Shown here one piece after another: positions 1 to 12,947 of a stretch of DNA of 64,000 nt. The notes below the pieces were generated by a model, which was not told the origin of the DNA, ran no database searches, and was given only the letters and a program-made list of their open reading frames with translations. Each line of letters opens with the position of its first letter. Position 1 is the stretch's first letter. The stretch is taken from contig CM034394.1 of the NCBI GenBank assembly GCA_019925095.2, forward strand, positions 8,878,272 through 8,942,271, given 5' to 3'. This stretch comes from Dendrolimus kikuchii (lineage: Eukaryota > Arthropoda > Insecta > Lepidoptera > Lasiocampidae). Made by a program: the position numbers and the translations under genes.

Positions 1-204
1 TAACGATTGGTTACCCTTCGATATCTCTTGAGCTTTTAGTCGATACGTTTAATCAATGAGTTGTGAAACCTTATAAAGGTAAAGAAATGTCGCTACACTA
101 AACTCTACCTAAATTGTATGCAAGTATTTATATGTTATATAATATACAAATTAGTTATCAAATAAAAATATATGTTATTGAAATGTATACATAATAAAAA
201 ATTA

Positions 205-597
205 CTCTAATTCCCTGGTGACCTGGCAAGCCTTTCGTCTAAGATGCGGACTGCGTGGATACATTGGCCGCATCCCATTTATCAAACAAGTCTAGATCGG
301 CCGGTTCGGCGGCGGAAGCATCTGAACCACTCAAGCGGAGCAAATATGCAACCCTCAGTGAGAGTTATATGTTTATGTCGTTTGCTGTTGAAACGCTTGG
401 ACCGTTAGGTTCTGAGGCCATGAGCCTATACAAAAAATAATTAAAACGACTCATTGACTCTTTAAGTAATCAGAGGGCTGGTGCCTACCTTGGAGAACGG
501 ATCAGTATGGTCATCCAGCGAGGGAACCTAGTCAGCCTTCTGGGCACTGTACCCATAGAAGACGGCGACCTAAGCTCGGTTTTCAACTTATAGCCTC
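205..597 (+). pseudogene. LINE-like C-terminal fragment, degenerate (copy 1)
   Basis: A broken open frame encodes the end of a retrotransposon-type protein that recurs at 5345-5873 and 10598-10851. The recognisable order is VDTLAASHL near 256-282, a KRSKYATL block, FAVETLGPLG, then after an in-frame stop at about 437-439 LGERIS, IQRGN and SLLGTVP. Compared with the 5345 copy, the conserved Trp of LVWD is also replaced by a stop just upstream of VDTL. There is no start codon and no upstream reverse transcriptase, so this is a 5'-truncated relic. The block is familiar from lepidopteran LINE-type polyproteins, but I cannot name the clade with certainty. It is surely non-functional. Confidence 0.65.
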
Positions 598-2300
598 GAA
601 GGACCATGGGTAGAATACAATATAACTAAGTTAATTTTTCTTTAGTCGTATTAGTTTATAAATTCATTTTAATATTATTATATACGTAAATTTAATATGT
701 GTACTTAAAAATTAGTGGCAACTTAATATATGCAGTACCTACATCGCCAGATTAGTTAAGAATAACCTACATTTAAGTTTCTAGAAGAGATTGGTTTAGG
801 TGATAAGTCTACCTATTTTTTTGCCTAAAAATATTGTAACTAGTACAATGTGTCTATTATTTTTTTGAGTTATAAAATATTTTTCTTCTATGATATTGTC
901 GATCTATTTCAATTACGAATGGATATAATAGTTGCATCAATGTGTCTGGTGTAATAATAGAGCTTTCATACGTCAAATGAAAACAGGTTTTCATATTAAT
1001 CTGCATTCCAGACACCTGTGTCGTACATTTACTGAAATATTTTAAACATTTCAATGTTGCATTGAAAACATGAAAGCTTTGTATGAAATTTTGTTTAAAA
1101 CATTTAAGCTACTATACAATATCGTATTTGGTTTTAATAACATACTTATACGTTATTGATATGGGAATTAACTCACATTGGCGAAAATACATATATATAT
1201 AATAGGTTGGATGAAGAAGCGTTGTTGATAGTATTTGATGTTTTAATTTTATGTATGTACTTAAAAATACTTAGCAAGAGATTTTTAAAGAATTTACTTA
1301 TAAATACCTGTATTTAGTCATAAAGGCTTACGGGAGCAAAATTTAACATAAACTCCAAAATAATGTCCTCCTATTAATGGAAAAAACCAATGAATGCATT
1401 TTATTTTTAGAAATTATTTTTTAAGCAAATACTTATTAGTTACTTATCCACTGTCTTTGTATTGTTAAAATATTTATATAACTTTAGAGTTTTGTATAAT
1501 TAAGAGGCAAAGAGTTTTACACTCTGCCTCCATTTAAAGAATTGCGCACTCCGTACTTTGTACTTATTTAATATTTGACCTATACTGTTACCGTGTTTTA
1601 TAAAAAATAAATGAAATTGACTTTCAAGCATTTGCACATTATAATTATTGATTTAATTAATTCATATAATATTTTTTATAATCTCATATAGATATCACTT
1701 ATAAGCTTGTAAAAGCCTTTTCAGACAGTCGCGTCACAAACACAATAGTTGCGAGGGTATAATGTCGTCTGAACCAAACACCGGAGGCGCAAAGAGATTT
1801 GGTTTCGGCGTGAATGGAATAGACCCGGCAATCCCTTGAGCCCTGCCATGATGAATGATGTTATTCTTTTCAGTCATATCGTATGATCTATCGTGATCTC
1901 ACTGGGAGGTAGGTTTGTTTTTCAGCTATTTAATGGTGATACGTAACGTAATAAACAGCGGAGTGAAGAACCCAAAATAGACCCATAATTCAGATTTTAA
2001 TTGGAGAATATTTTTAATTCCGTTTTACTAATTGCAGCAGCTCAATACTTAAGGTATTTTATGCTAATAGCAGAGTTTCTAATCCAGGAGTAGGAGTATA
2101 GAGAGTATACACCGTTTAGGCATGGTTCTGGTGGTCTTCATATTTCTTTTCCGGAATTTTTATTGATTTACTCATTATTAACTGATTGTAATAACCTATA
2201 TATACGTTTCAGCAGATGCCTGATTTCATGAGAATTGGTTTACGAGTACCGTTAATTGTAACGCAAGTAGAAATAAATAAATCCGTATTTTAAATCCCAG
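598..2300. other. AT-rich intergenic DNA, no gene seen
   Basis: All open frames are short and stop-rich. A slightly more GC-rich patch at about 1730-1860 reads as possible old coding sequence (a GFGVNGIDPAIP-like stretch before a stop), but I cannot assign it. Confidence 0.4.
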
Positions 2301-2314
2301 TTGCGTTGACGGCC

Positions 2315-2530
2315 TCTATGTTTTAGTGGGCTAAGTTTTTATCGGCCTGCCTCACTGCAGATCACTGCCTCCGGGTTCGATTCCTGACATGGTAAATTTC
2401 GTGAACAAATTTTCCCTTATTGCCGACTGGGTGCAAGTGATCGGCCCCAGAGTGGTCTGTTGTATATTGCTCATAATACAAGCGGATCTTGCTTATCTTG
2501 GCGATATACAATGTGTGTGTTTGTCTGCCG
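2315..2530 (+). repeat. possible tRNA-derived SINE
   Basis: A GGTTCGATTCC box matching the RNA polymerase III B-box consensus lies at 2373-2383, with a weak A-box-like TAGTGGGCTAAG about 40 bases upstream. The moderately GC-rich body after it is compatible with a SINE. No second copy was found in the window and the A box is poor, so this could be a chance match. Confidence 0.3.
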
Positions 2531-5340
2531 CTTATCATTTTGTTATACGCCTTGGAGTCCGTAGTTCGCAATCTTACCCTTTCTTACATCAAATGGTTTC
2601 TTATTGTATGACTATCGAGAAACATAGCATCCCTTACATGAAAAAATAGCATAATTCTGATTGCGATAACGAACATAAAATAGGCTAATATCAGAAGTTG
2701 ATATCGAGAAAAATATTGTAAATGGATATTTGAAAACATTAAGGCTTTCCTGACTAAAGCTCATTTGAGGATTGCTCTTTCTCTATATAACAGCATGGGG
2801 TCTCGATTCCGTAGTTTCCCCTTCAGAACCCAAGGGTGGTAATCGATGGCGTGTAATTTTATTATCCTATTTCCAATTACATAGAGGTCTGTTGCTTTTT
2901 GAAATTTCAGACGGATTTTTATTGAAGGTTTTGTTGTTTTTTTCACTTATGCAAAATAATGTGCAGGAGTACGTACATATAAAATATATAAAATTAATAT
3001 CAGGGTGCAAAGGACTCACTGCTGGGCTTAGAGAAACTTTCAGGGGAACGCATGCATATATCATGCAGTACATATAACGTATACGTTATACTTGGCCGAG
3101 ATTTGCAGATAAAACATAGATTCTTGGATTGCCCACTTTGATAATTTCGTTTTCGTAGTGCATACAAGCTACGCTTGTCTACATTAACTTAAATTCTGTA
3201 ATTGGGAGAATCAAGTCCAGAGGCAGAATAGAGGTATAGAGTCCACAAAGGACCAATTTAAAAGAAAAATTGATTTGAAGAAATTGCTACATACAATACA
3301 TTGCTTACGTTATGTGATTTAAAAAAAATCATATCGCACGCTTAATCCAATACACTATCACTGACACTATCCAAAGAGTGAACTTTACAAGATAGCCAAA
3401 ATACGTTTTGTCTTCCTTGTGGATATATTTGTTATTTTTAAACCAGAATTAGCGCTATTACACTTATTTTCATGTTTTACAATACTTCATTAAAAAGTCT
3501 ATTTGGCAAAATTTTGGATATTGGATTTAAGTGTAAGATATGTTGAGAATTTTTACCACACATATGCAGTAAAAAACGTTTGCAAGAGCTTATTGCTGTT
3601 CCGAAATTATATCCGACACTTTGCTGATTTTTCAGTACAAATCTTCCTTTTGGTGTGACACCAAAACGATCCAAAATTTCACATTCTTCATTTATTCCAC
3701 AAAATTTACTATTACATACAATATTGAACTGCGTTTACACTGAAAACGCTAGCTTAATTGTGCATAAGATCAAGATAAAAGCTTTTATAAACATAATCCA
3801 TTAATTAATTCTATGGCTTGTTATACGCGTAATTAATTCATGAAACACAAAAACAGAGATGCGTAATCCCTTAAGACCGTTGCGACGTCCTAGCGCGCTT
3901 ATCTACACTAGTGTGAACATCTACACTGGTGCGAACAGTGGGATCATTGGTATTAGTGCGGTCCGGTCCTAAGGGGACCGGTGCACATTAATATTCTAAC
4001 TTTGTCGAACGTGTTTTGTTTTATTTCATTTCAGACGCCCATTTAATACGGTCCTGGTTTGAATTAGTCCCACTCTGTACCTATTTAAGAATCATGGACA
4101 CCGATGAAAGCATTGGTTTGTACCTTCATGTATTAACTAATGTTTGAAAAATCGACCTTTGATTGGTCAATTTTAATTATATTGTTATACAGCTTGTGAA
4201 GCCTTTAAAAAATTTTAAAAGATAAAAATAAACGGATAAGTTTATGGACACCCGCCATCGCTCTCAAATACGCGCATATTATAGCGGGGACACGCGCCCA
4301 ACAGTGACAGCAATCGGCGACTGTCGGAGCCATCCACTCGAATTAGTTAATATATTAAAATTAATGTATTTTATGAGTAACCATTTATACGCAAGGAGGA
4401 CTCATACTCGGCCACTTTTTAAATATTTTTCTGAAATATAAATATTTAAGTATAGAAGTTGAAGGGTAGCCTATGTATTTTAAAATATTTATAATATGTT
4501 TTCTAAAAGAACAAGTTTCTTAGTTTTGATGTTACTCTTTATTTCTTTTAGTTTTACCATGGTTTTACGAAATTTTAGACTTAATACGACAAACGAAAGA
4601 AATTGGTATCATGTCCATTAAGAAAATCTATTCAGAGTTCTGTAACAAACTTATAAACAATCTAATGTAGTAGTTAAGAATAATTTGGACTAACTACATG
4701 GATATTGAATTATATTATTATATATTATACATCATAATATTATGTAGGTCTAAAAGCGGGGACAGGTATTATTGTATTTACAGTAATTGAAAATTGATTA
4801 CAACCGCATTCTATATGTTACTATACTATATATTATATACTCATTAGCCTTACCTACAATCAGTTAAAATTTGACATATACTCCATATACGAAATGACAA
4901 GTTTTAAAAATGGATAGTAAGATACATAAAACTGGCATAAATAGTGTTGCTATTTCTTGATTAAACAAAGCTAACACAAATTTAAAACACCGAGCTCAAT
5001 TACAAATAAGCAAAGAAAGCGCTTTAATTGCGGTGTCGTACAGCCGCTGGGGAGGGGGGAGGACCGATAAACATGAATAATGTCGCCCAATGTCCAAGAC
5101 TGCACTTTATTTTCTTACTTTGCCACCTGCTCTTGCTAGATAAAACGCGGGAATGGCTCGTATTTTTGCTTCCAATTTGTCCCACTTCCGATACGCTTTT
5201 TCCTTTTTTGTGAGTCGTAAATCAAGCGTTCCATATGACATTTATAATTTTGGAGCAATTTCGTTAAACTATCTACTAGTAACAATTAAATAAAAACTAA
5301 ACTAAATTATAAATAAGTATACGTACAAATTAAAATTAAA
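2531..5340. other. AT-rich intergenic DNA, no gene seen
   Basis: Only short chance frames are present. Minor items are an 18-bp near-duplicate (ATCTACACTRGTGYGAAC, twice) at about 3900-3935 and a small GC-rich inverted repeat (CCGGTCC..GGACCGG) at about 3962-3981. Confidence 0.4.
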
Positions 5341-5344
5341 CTAT

Positions 5345-5873
5345 AAAATCTAGTGCCGGCAGAATTCCGCGTCATGCAACACTTAATGACATAATCCCTC
5401 AGGCTCTTGTCACCGCCGGGGTACCTGCAGTTCTAGAACCGAACGGCTTGTGCCGCAGCGATGGCAAGAGACTCGATGGTATGTCATTGGTGCCCTGGAG
5501 GATGGGTCACCCTTTAGTATGGGATGCGTCTTGCGTCGATACTCTGGCGGCGTCCCATCTTTCAGCTACAAGCATGTCTGCTGGTACAGCTGCTGCACAA
5601 CAGAAGGCCCTAAAATGCCGCAAATATGTCGCCATTGGTAATGGTTACATATTTGCGGCTTTTGGGGTCGATACCCTGGGGCGATCATGGGGGCCTGAGG
5701 CGCACAAACTTTATCGAGACACAGCGAAACGCCTGGAAGACGTGTCACGTGACCAAAAGACTGGTCTGTACCTCGGACAACGCATTAGCGTTGCGATACA
5801 AAGAGGTAATGTGGCCAGTCTTTTGGGCATGTTTCCAACTGACAGCTGTCTGGGACTAGATTTTATAGTTTAA
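5345..5873 (+). pseudogene. LINE-like C-terminal fragment, open (copy 2)
   Basis: The best-preserved member of a family with relics at 205 and 10598. An open frame of about 170 codons ends in a stop at 5871-5873. In order it shows RHATLNDIIPQAL (about 5362), VPAVLEPNGL, RSDGKRLDGMSLVPW, HPLVWDASCVDTLAASHL (about 5513), a KCRKYVAI block, FGVDTLG..WGPEA, and LGQRISVAIQRGNVASLLG near the end. No in-frame ATG precedes the conserved part, so the copy begins inside a larger polyprotein; reverse transcriptase motifs are absent. The charged and Trp-rich DG..LVPW..G..LVWD..C.DT core recurs in every long copy and could be a structured domain. It is 5'-truncated and presumably dead, though not visibly frameshifted. 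Confidence 0.7.
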
Positions 5874-5879
5874 CTAGAG

Positions 5880-6180
5880 TTTAACCCGCGGCTATGCCGC
5901 GGATCAACGTCTAGTATGTGCTTCTTCTTTAAAGAGCAGGCGTTAATACAGGTTACATTGTACTCAATTTTTATGTTAGTGCTATTTGCAGTCGGAAGAT
6001 TGATTTCATTTTATATCATAAACTATCTCATCTCCGGGCATGAAAAGTATTTATGTCCATTTTCCGTATTAAAACTACATTTAAACAAAATTACAGCAAA
6101 ACCGATCCAGTATTCCTAGTAGTTTTCCGTGAAAGCTTAACGGAAAGACATATCGAGTTACTATCGCATTTTTTATAAAC
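5880..6180 (+). repeat. lepidopteran 'AGTAGTTTT-CCGTGAAAG' repeat, monomer 1
   Basis: It begins with a short GC-rich inverted repeat (CCGCGGC..GCCGCGG) and ends with CCGATCCAGTATTCC, AGTTTTCCGTGAAAGC and ACTATCGCATTTTTTATAA. The same tail order recurs at 6835-6905 and 7080-7165. The layout matches a very common lepidopteran interspersed repeat whose class I cannot fix; a LINE 3' end is most likely. Confidence 0.55.
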
Positions 6181-6294
6181 GATGAATTTTTATATCTTTA
6201 AACTTGAGAAGTGATTGGTCTTATCCAAACTTTCATCCTTTATTTCCAACCATCCTAGCTATATTTATCTACCCCCCGTCTATGACAACTAAAT

Positions 6295-6722
6295 AAATGA
6301 CAAAAAGGACAAAAATAACAAATCGGACAAAAAGAACAAAACGGACAAAAAGGATAAATCGGACAAAAAGGATGAATCGCACAAATCGGAAAAATCGGAC
6401 AAAAAGGACAAAAAGGACAAAAAGGACAAATTGGACCGATAGGACAAAAAGGACAAATCAGACAACTCGGACAAATCGGACAAATTAGACAAAAAGGACA
6501 AATCGAATAAATCGGACAACTCGTACAAATGGGACAAATCGAACAATTTGGACAACTAGGACAAAAAGGACAATTCGGACAACTCGGACAACTTGGACAA
6601 CTCGGACAAATCGGACAAAAAGGACAAATTGGACGAATCGGACAAATTGAACAAATTGTACAAATCGGAGAACTCGGACAAATCGGACAAAAAGGACAAA
6701 GATGACCAAAATGACGAAAATG
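6295..6722. repeat. 9-bp minisatellite (GGACAAANN)n
   Basis: About 47 tandem units of nine bases, consensus GGACAAATC alternating with GGACAAAAA, so an 18-bp higher unit is often visible. As nine is a multiple of three, several frames stay open: one minus-strand frame reads a long Cys-Pro-x repeat and others give Leu-Ser or Thr-Lys-Arg repeats. These are products of the repeat, not proteins. It lies between monomers of the surrounding compound repeat. Confidence 0.9.
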
Positions 6723-6724
6723 GA

Positions 6725-7165
<441 letters not shown>

Positions 7166-7732
7166 TTTTAATTTGTACGTCGAACCTATAAGATTAATAC
7201 TATCGAGTAGTTGTTCATACAAATAATTATAAGTTTGTATAACTTTGTTTTGATATTTACGAGTACTTGTTTGTTTTTTACGACCTTGAGAATCAAAGGA
7301 TTCACAAGAGATTTATATGTATGTATATACCTGTTTCACTAAACTACCATGTTTAATTATGCACTCAATAGTTTTTAGAATGTTAATTCCGTTTACATTA
7401 TAGTAACTTGGAGGGAACTTCTAGCTTATGTGTTCCCTTTACGCTATGATCTGGGGTCAAATTAGAAAAGCGCCATAAAATTTCATAAAGCAACTCGTTG
7501 TTAGCCTACGGTCAAAACTTTCACACAGGCTGTCTGCCTGTTCGCATGCTTTGGACTGTAAAAAATCTTCAAATCATAATATAGATACAAATTATTTATA
7601 AGAAATTCAAATACAATAATAGACTTACAACTAAGGTTTAACATTGAAATATAAAAGGTGAACACCGTTTGCTTTGTAATATTTTCACCGTTACATTAAT
7701 TACAAATATATTGCTAGTTAAGTTGGGTATAA

Positions 7733-7990
7733 GCCGTGGTAGCGTAATGGCTAGCGCGTGCGTCCCAAGTTCAAAGATCGCAGGTTTGAATCCTGGCCAG
7801 AACGCATGCACCACTTAACAGTTTTCTGACCTAATGTTACAATTACCATATTGTTACAATTACCACGTACTAACTACGGTGAAGAAAAAACATCGTGATG
7901 AAACCTACACATTGAGATAACGAATGTGTCAAACCTACAAAGTCGCCTTGAATAAGCGTGGCGGCTATAATGTCCGTTCCCCTATAGTGA
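7733..7990 (+). repeat. tRNA-derived SINE, copy 1 (3' end lost)
   Basis: The head has an A-box-like TAGCGTAATGGCTAGCGC at 7740-7757 and a B box GGTTTGAATCC at 7783-7793, so it derives from a tRNA but lacks a foldable tRNA body. The following body (TTACAATTACCACGTACTAAC, ACATTGAGATAACGAATGTG, GTCGCCTTGAATAAGCGTGG) matches the copy at 47898-48193 base for base over long stretches. The copies diverge after CCTATAGTG, so the tail is missing here. No target duplication found. Confidence 0.85.
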
Positions 7991-10597
7991 TTCTCCGTTT
8001 TTGCGCGGATTGAAAATCAGTCAGTCAGTCTATGTCAAGTTATTATCTTTATGGGCTAAAGGAATATTTTTGTAAAATAAATTTGTGGAGTCAAAGTAAT
8101 TATCCGTGACATCACTGCTGCTATTGAGAATTCTGCATAATGGTTTACAACATAAACGAAATACTCGTAAGTGAACGTAAATATACCTCCCCTCGAGCCA
8201 CATCTGACTCCTATTACAGCAGGCTCGTCATTCCGGCACCTCAACAAAAAGCGGAAGGAAAGTCCTAACGCCTATTTAATGGGCAGCCGACGCGACTCCC
8301 GGCGCAATAATCCCTGTAATTGCGCACCAGTCTCTTGCATACAGAATAGTAGCAGATGTTTCAAAATTAGCATTGTTTAGCCAGGAACAAATTAGAAATA
8401 ATTACACCGATTTGTCGCTGTTGCGCGTCATTAGTTCGATATGCGGTAGCTTTAATTTAAAATTAAGCTGAATTCTATCAATGTTATGAGTATGTAATGT
8501 TTAGTATTCATTTAAATTATATTTGGTGGTCTCAGATGCACGAATAATAGTTTAGACTGAGCTTAAGTGAATAAAATCCTCGAATGAAGTGAAGCATCTT
8601 TTTAAAACTTGTGTGCGCGTACTTATGTAGTATACACGTGGTTTGTGTCTGAGAGGTTATTAATAAATCCATTGGAAACTATTCTACCATCATCGGAGAA
8701 CACTTTTGAAGGTCATATATATAAGTTAAAATTTAAATTTACTTCCTATGTACACCACTTCGCAACGTGTTATCTATAAAATGGGCTAAACAAACGACCC
8801 AGAAATACTTCTAGCTAAAGTTATTTTTCTTTATTTTTAACTATCTCAAGCTCTATTTCGATTCGATTATTTAATCTACTAAGTTCAGTTCAGTTGAATG
8901 CGGTGTGGCGTTATCGGCTTCGTATTCCAAAAGCGGCTTCCTTTAGCCAGCTTCGTTTTGAGAGCTCGGGGCTCAGTCTACCTATGTTGGTTGATGGTTT
9001 ATATTATTTATAGTTTTATTGATACTATGCAAAACAGCAATGAGCATGTTGATAGAAGAAAAGTATTAGGCGTGAAATCGTCCAGATAAAACTGTAAATA
9101 TGAAAAGTTTGCTTTGGATTTTTGACATTTATTATTGAAAAAATATTTTTAGAACAAATTACTCAAAAGTTCAGTCTTGAAATTATTTTTCTATTTTGGT
9201 TGATTTGGCTACACTAAAATAGAAAGGACCAAGACCAGTAGTGGAACGTTAATTGGTTAAAATTATTTTTAAGACATGCTTGTTAATCCTGTAATAATAA
9301 TATTTTCCTATAATAATATTTTGCTATAGAAATAAATAAGTTTTTTTTTCTTTTTATCGTTTTTCTCATATGTCATAAATATATTTCTTTCAGTAAAATT
9401 TTATAAGCATATTGACATGACATGACCTTGTAAAATTTCATGTTGTTTAGAAATCAATGACTTTCATTTGAAAAACAAAGATAGCAATATCAAACTTTAA
9501 CAAACAAACAACAACAAAACACAACAGGTTGTCTACAGAAACAAAAGTATATAATATATGTTACTTGTATATACATTGTTATATATAAAGTTACCATAGT
9601 TTTAAATAGCAGTAAGAATAAAAACCATTTCAACATTAGGGTTGAAAATAGGTACATTAAGAAGAAACAATATAGAAAAATAAATAAAAATAGACAATAA
9701 ACAGTATTAGATAGGATAAGCATATGATAAGTAGTAGTAAGTAAAAGCACGTAAAACGTTAGCATATTAGAACTCTGCCAAAAGAGACAGAGCATGGCGA
9801 GAATAAATAATAATAAAAAAATACCAAAATTTATTTCAGTCATTTAAAAGTTATTTTATTCGCTACTATCATTCTACTGCTGGTTGAAGTAGAGAATTTT
9901 CTGAGAATCGACCATGTATTTGACAAGAAACCAATTAACATAGTAATCGAATCAATCGTTAACTCAAAAGATTATTTATTACTCGTCAATATATTTCCAA
10001 TAAAACCACAATTTGACCTTCGGCCGTCATCAAACAACCAGATGTGGATCTTTTGCCACTCTGACCAAATAATCCAAAATTAACGAGGCTGTAATTAAAG
10101 CGTTGCGATTAGACAAACACTGAGACCTCCCGTTCACATCAAAGGGAAGGGATGGAGATTAAACATAGCTGCGTCTGCGCCACGTGCCAGCATTAGAGTA
10201 AACCGACTTGCCAACATCACTTTGTAATCGCATAACCGCAATATACAACTTAATTTCGAAAACATAAAGCTACAAATCGCACGTTCTTTCGCACATGATA
10301 GTAGAGTTATCGTGGTTTTTTATCTGAGTTGACAATACATCTAGTCTGAACTATCAAGGGATTTGTCGTGTAATAGGGTATCTCTCACAAGTAAGTATTT
10401 AAAAGTAGAGATAAGTAATGCCAGAATGACACGAGTAAATTTATTGTCTGTAATCATCTCTGTAATCTTATTGCAAAATTGCCAGTCTTTTTCTTCAAGT
10501 CGTCGCTGCTATTATTGTAGTACAAATAAACTATTGTATTTTATGCTTTCTAGAAACATACTTGGCCCACATTTTTCAAACTAATATATGCATAAGT
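7991..10597. other. AT-rich intergenic DNA, no gene seen
   Basis: No supported gene. Bases 9490-9840 are strongly purine-rich on the plus strand, which leaves a long hydrophobic-looking frame open on the minus strand; I read this as composition bias, possibly an old A-rich retroelement. Bases 10100-10250 are less AT-rich and unassigned. Confidence 0.4.
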
Positions 10598-10945
10598 ATT
10601 AACAATTGAAAAACCTTGGAACAGGGTACATATTTGAGCCATTTGGGGTGAAGACCTTAGGTCCGTTTGGGCCAAGTGCCCACAGACTTTTTAAACATAT
10701 TATAAAACGGCTGATCAAGGCCACAGGGGACTGAAAGGCTGGAGTTTACCTCGCTCAAAGGATTAGTGTATGTATTCAGCGAGGTAAGGCTGCGAGCCTC
10801 CTAAGCACACTGCCCAGCAACATCCGTCTGGTCGGGCTGGACCGATTGTAGTTTATAGTGTTTTCTTTACTTTTTAGTGTATATTATGTCTGTTAAGGAT
10901 TTATATATAGTATAGTTTTATTTGTAAGTTAATTTGTAATTTATG
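10598..10945 (+). pseudogene. LINE-like C-terminal fragment plus 3' UTR (copy 3)
   Basis: The frame carries TGYIFEPFGVKTLGPFGPSAH, then after one in-frame stop KAGVYLAQRISVCIQRGKAASLL and a final GLDRL before a stop at 10849-10851. It is the same protein end as the copy at 5345, truncated further at the 5' side. About 90 bases of AT-rich 3' UTR follow (GTTTATAGTGTTTT, TTTATTTGTAAGTTAATTTG); this UTR recurs alone at 48757-48860. Dead relic. Confidence 0.65.
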
Positions 10946-12125
10946 ATAATTAAATAATTAATCAATAAAAGTTTCAATTTACTAAATATTTACATCCTAC
11001 TTGCAGGTCTCGACAGACGTTTACAATAAAAAAAAATTTACTAAAATTTATATCCAAAATATAACAAACAAAACAGTAAGATCTTCCCTCTCCTGAAAAA
11101 ATATTTTGTTTAACTATATCCCTTATACTAAAGCTAAAGACAAGATAGCATTACAAAACAGAGATATGCTTTTAGTACAAAACTAAACCATTTTTCACAT
11201 AAAAGAGTATATCCTGTGATATTATTGTTTATTAAAGACCATATGTACTTATAATAATCGGTCCATTTCCAATGTAGTAAGGAAAGTGGAACCAAACATA
11301 CATACACTCAGAAAAGACCTAAGTAGGTATTGCGCCAGATGGCACTAAAAAGTGAAAAAAAAACATTGTTTAACAAATATTCTTTTCTTTATTGCGTCTC
11401 TAGTGATAATGTGTTTTATTGATTTCTTGTTAGTTCTAGTTGTATACCTACATAGTTGTATATCTCCTTTTCTGTTACATTTTCACTATTTGGAAAAATT
11501 GTTTTACACATTACGCATAAGAAATTCATGGAAATTCGTTGGCTAAAAACAATTATTATGTAAAATAAAACGCACAATCTTGTAAGAGCCCTGTTCTTGA
11601 AAACATTCCCGATTTCATTTCTTACGAAAACAGTTTCCTCAAGACAGGGACCCACCGTTTATTGTGGTGAAACAAAAGCCAGATTTCCATTTACGCAATC
11701 TGCGGTAAAAGCGTGATATTCAATATTGTATATCAACCTATCGATTTCACCAGTGTTATAGCACAATAACCTAGATGCGTAAGCACTTAGGGATACGGTC
11801 GGCGAAGTAGGTCACCTCCCGAGAGGTTGCAATACTCCAGATAATGCTTCGAAGACACGCGAACAATGGAGGATGCATTCGTATTTAGATCGTTCTGACA
11901 GTCTTACACGAGACTACACTGCATGCTGCAGCATTTCCATTTTCATAATTATTTTTAATCATAATTCTTATATTATTTAAGTTACATTGCTTATAGTGTA
12001 TTCGGAGTGGTACAGCTGGCGCCTTCTAGATAAGAAAGAGTATTCATACTTCTATACTTCTAAGTAGCCGAGCTGACCGAGATCTTGAATAAGAGACTGG
12101 TTCAGAGAATATATAGTTTATATTA
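10946..12125. other. intergenic DNA, no gene seen
   Basis: No supported coding sequence. Bases 11770-11900 are less AT-rich and match nothing else in the window. Confidence 0.35.
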
Positions 12126-12127
12126 TC

Positions 12128-12270
12128 AATCAAGAGACTTTTTTTATTGCAGGACTTCAGCAGACAGGCAAACGGCCCCCTTGATGGAAAGTGGTTACCA
12201 TCGCCTGAGGACATTTGTAACACTAAAGGTGCTACAAATGCGCTGCTGCTCTCTTAAGGGAGACTAGAAT
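12128..12270 (+). repeat. interspersed repeat A (CAGACAGGCAAACGG), copy 1
   Basis: TTTTTTATTGCAGG, CAGACAGGCAAACGGC, TGATGGAAAGTGGTTACCAT, GGACATTTGTAACAC and GCTACAAATGCG occur in that order. The same series is found shortened at 22385-22470 and in reverse complement at 52060-52215. It resembles a common lepidopteran LINE/SINE tail. Confidence 0.65.
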
Positions 12271-12542
12271 CTGGTCACTAATGCCGGAACACAACACAAC
12301 ATTGATATGGCGGAATACTCTAGACCAGGGGTGGTCGCCATCCAGTCGAGCAAATGCCCTACCACCTGGCTGTGGATTGTTTTCTTACCTCTTACCACAG
12401 GTCGCCTGGCCGCAGGAAATTATATTCTTTCCCCGTTCCTGCACGGATGGAGACTTTTACATACATGTGTTCTGCTCGCGGCCTGATGCAATTCTGGTCT
12501 CGATTGTTTTGGGACGCGTTCTACGAATTTATTCAAAAACTA

Positions 12543-12943
12543 GCTGACCCGGTAAACTTAATACCGCCTCAGAATCAATAAATAAAAAACGTTGATTTCT
12601 GAACGACGGGACGAACATCAATCGTTTGACATTCAAAACCAAAAAAATGAAAAATAAAACCACTTTTAAATTTAATTTGATTTCTGATCGACTTTTAAAT
12701 TTAATTGATTTCTAAAGGACGGGACGAACATCAAATGTTTGACAAGTAGGAATAGTTTCTAAGGGAAAGTGAAATTGTTGTTTTTGCTATATTCCAAGCA
12801 TTTTTTTCATATTTACTCACCTTTTAAACCTTCCCTAGACTTTCACAAATAATTCAAAACCAAAATTAGCCAAATCAGTCCAGCCGTTCTCGAGTTTTCA
12901 CGAGACTAACGAACAACAATTGACTTTTGTATATTTAAAAATA
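12543..12943 (+). repeat. interspersed repeat ending CCAGCCGTTCTCGAG
   Basis: Starts AGCTGACCCGGTAAAC and ends CAGTCCAGCCGTTCTCGAGT plus TTCACGAGACTAACGAACA, a familiar lepidopteran repeat. Bases 12590-12620 and 12710-12740 form an internal direct duplication (GATTTCT.A..GACGGGACGAACATCAA). The solo LTR starting at 12948 is inserted just past its end. Confidence 0.55.
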
Positions 12944-12947
12944 TTAT

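Noticed and set aside
1730..1860. host exon
   Set aside because: Slightly GC-richer and partly open, but no convincing splice sites and an early stop.
7733..7810. tRNA gene
   Set aside because: A and B boxes are present but there is no acceptor stem or anticodon arm, and the sequence continues as a repeat with a second copy at 47898; it is a SINE head.
9490..9843. 117-codon hydrophobic minus-strand frame
   Set aside because: Produced by strong purine bias on the plus strand; no signal, domain or codon pattern supports a gene.
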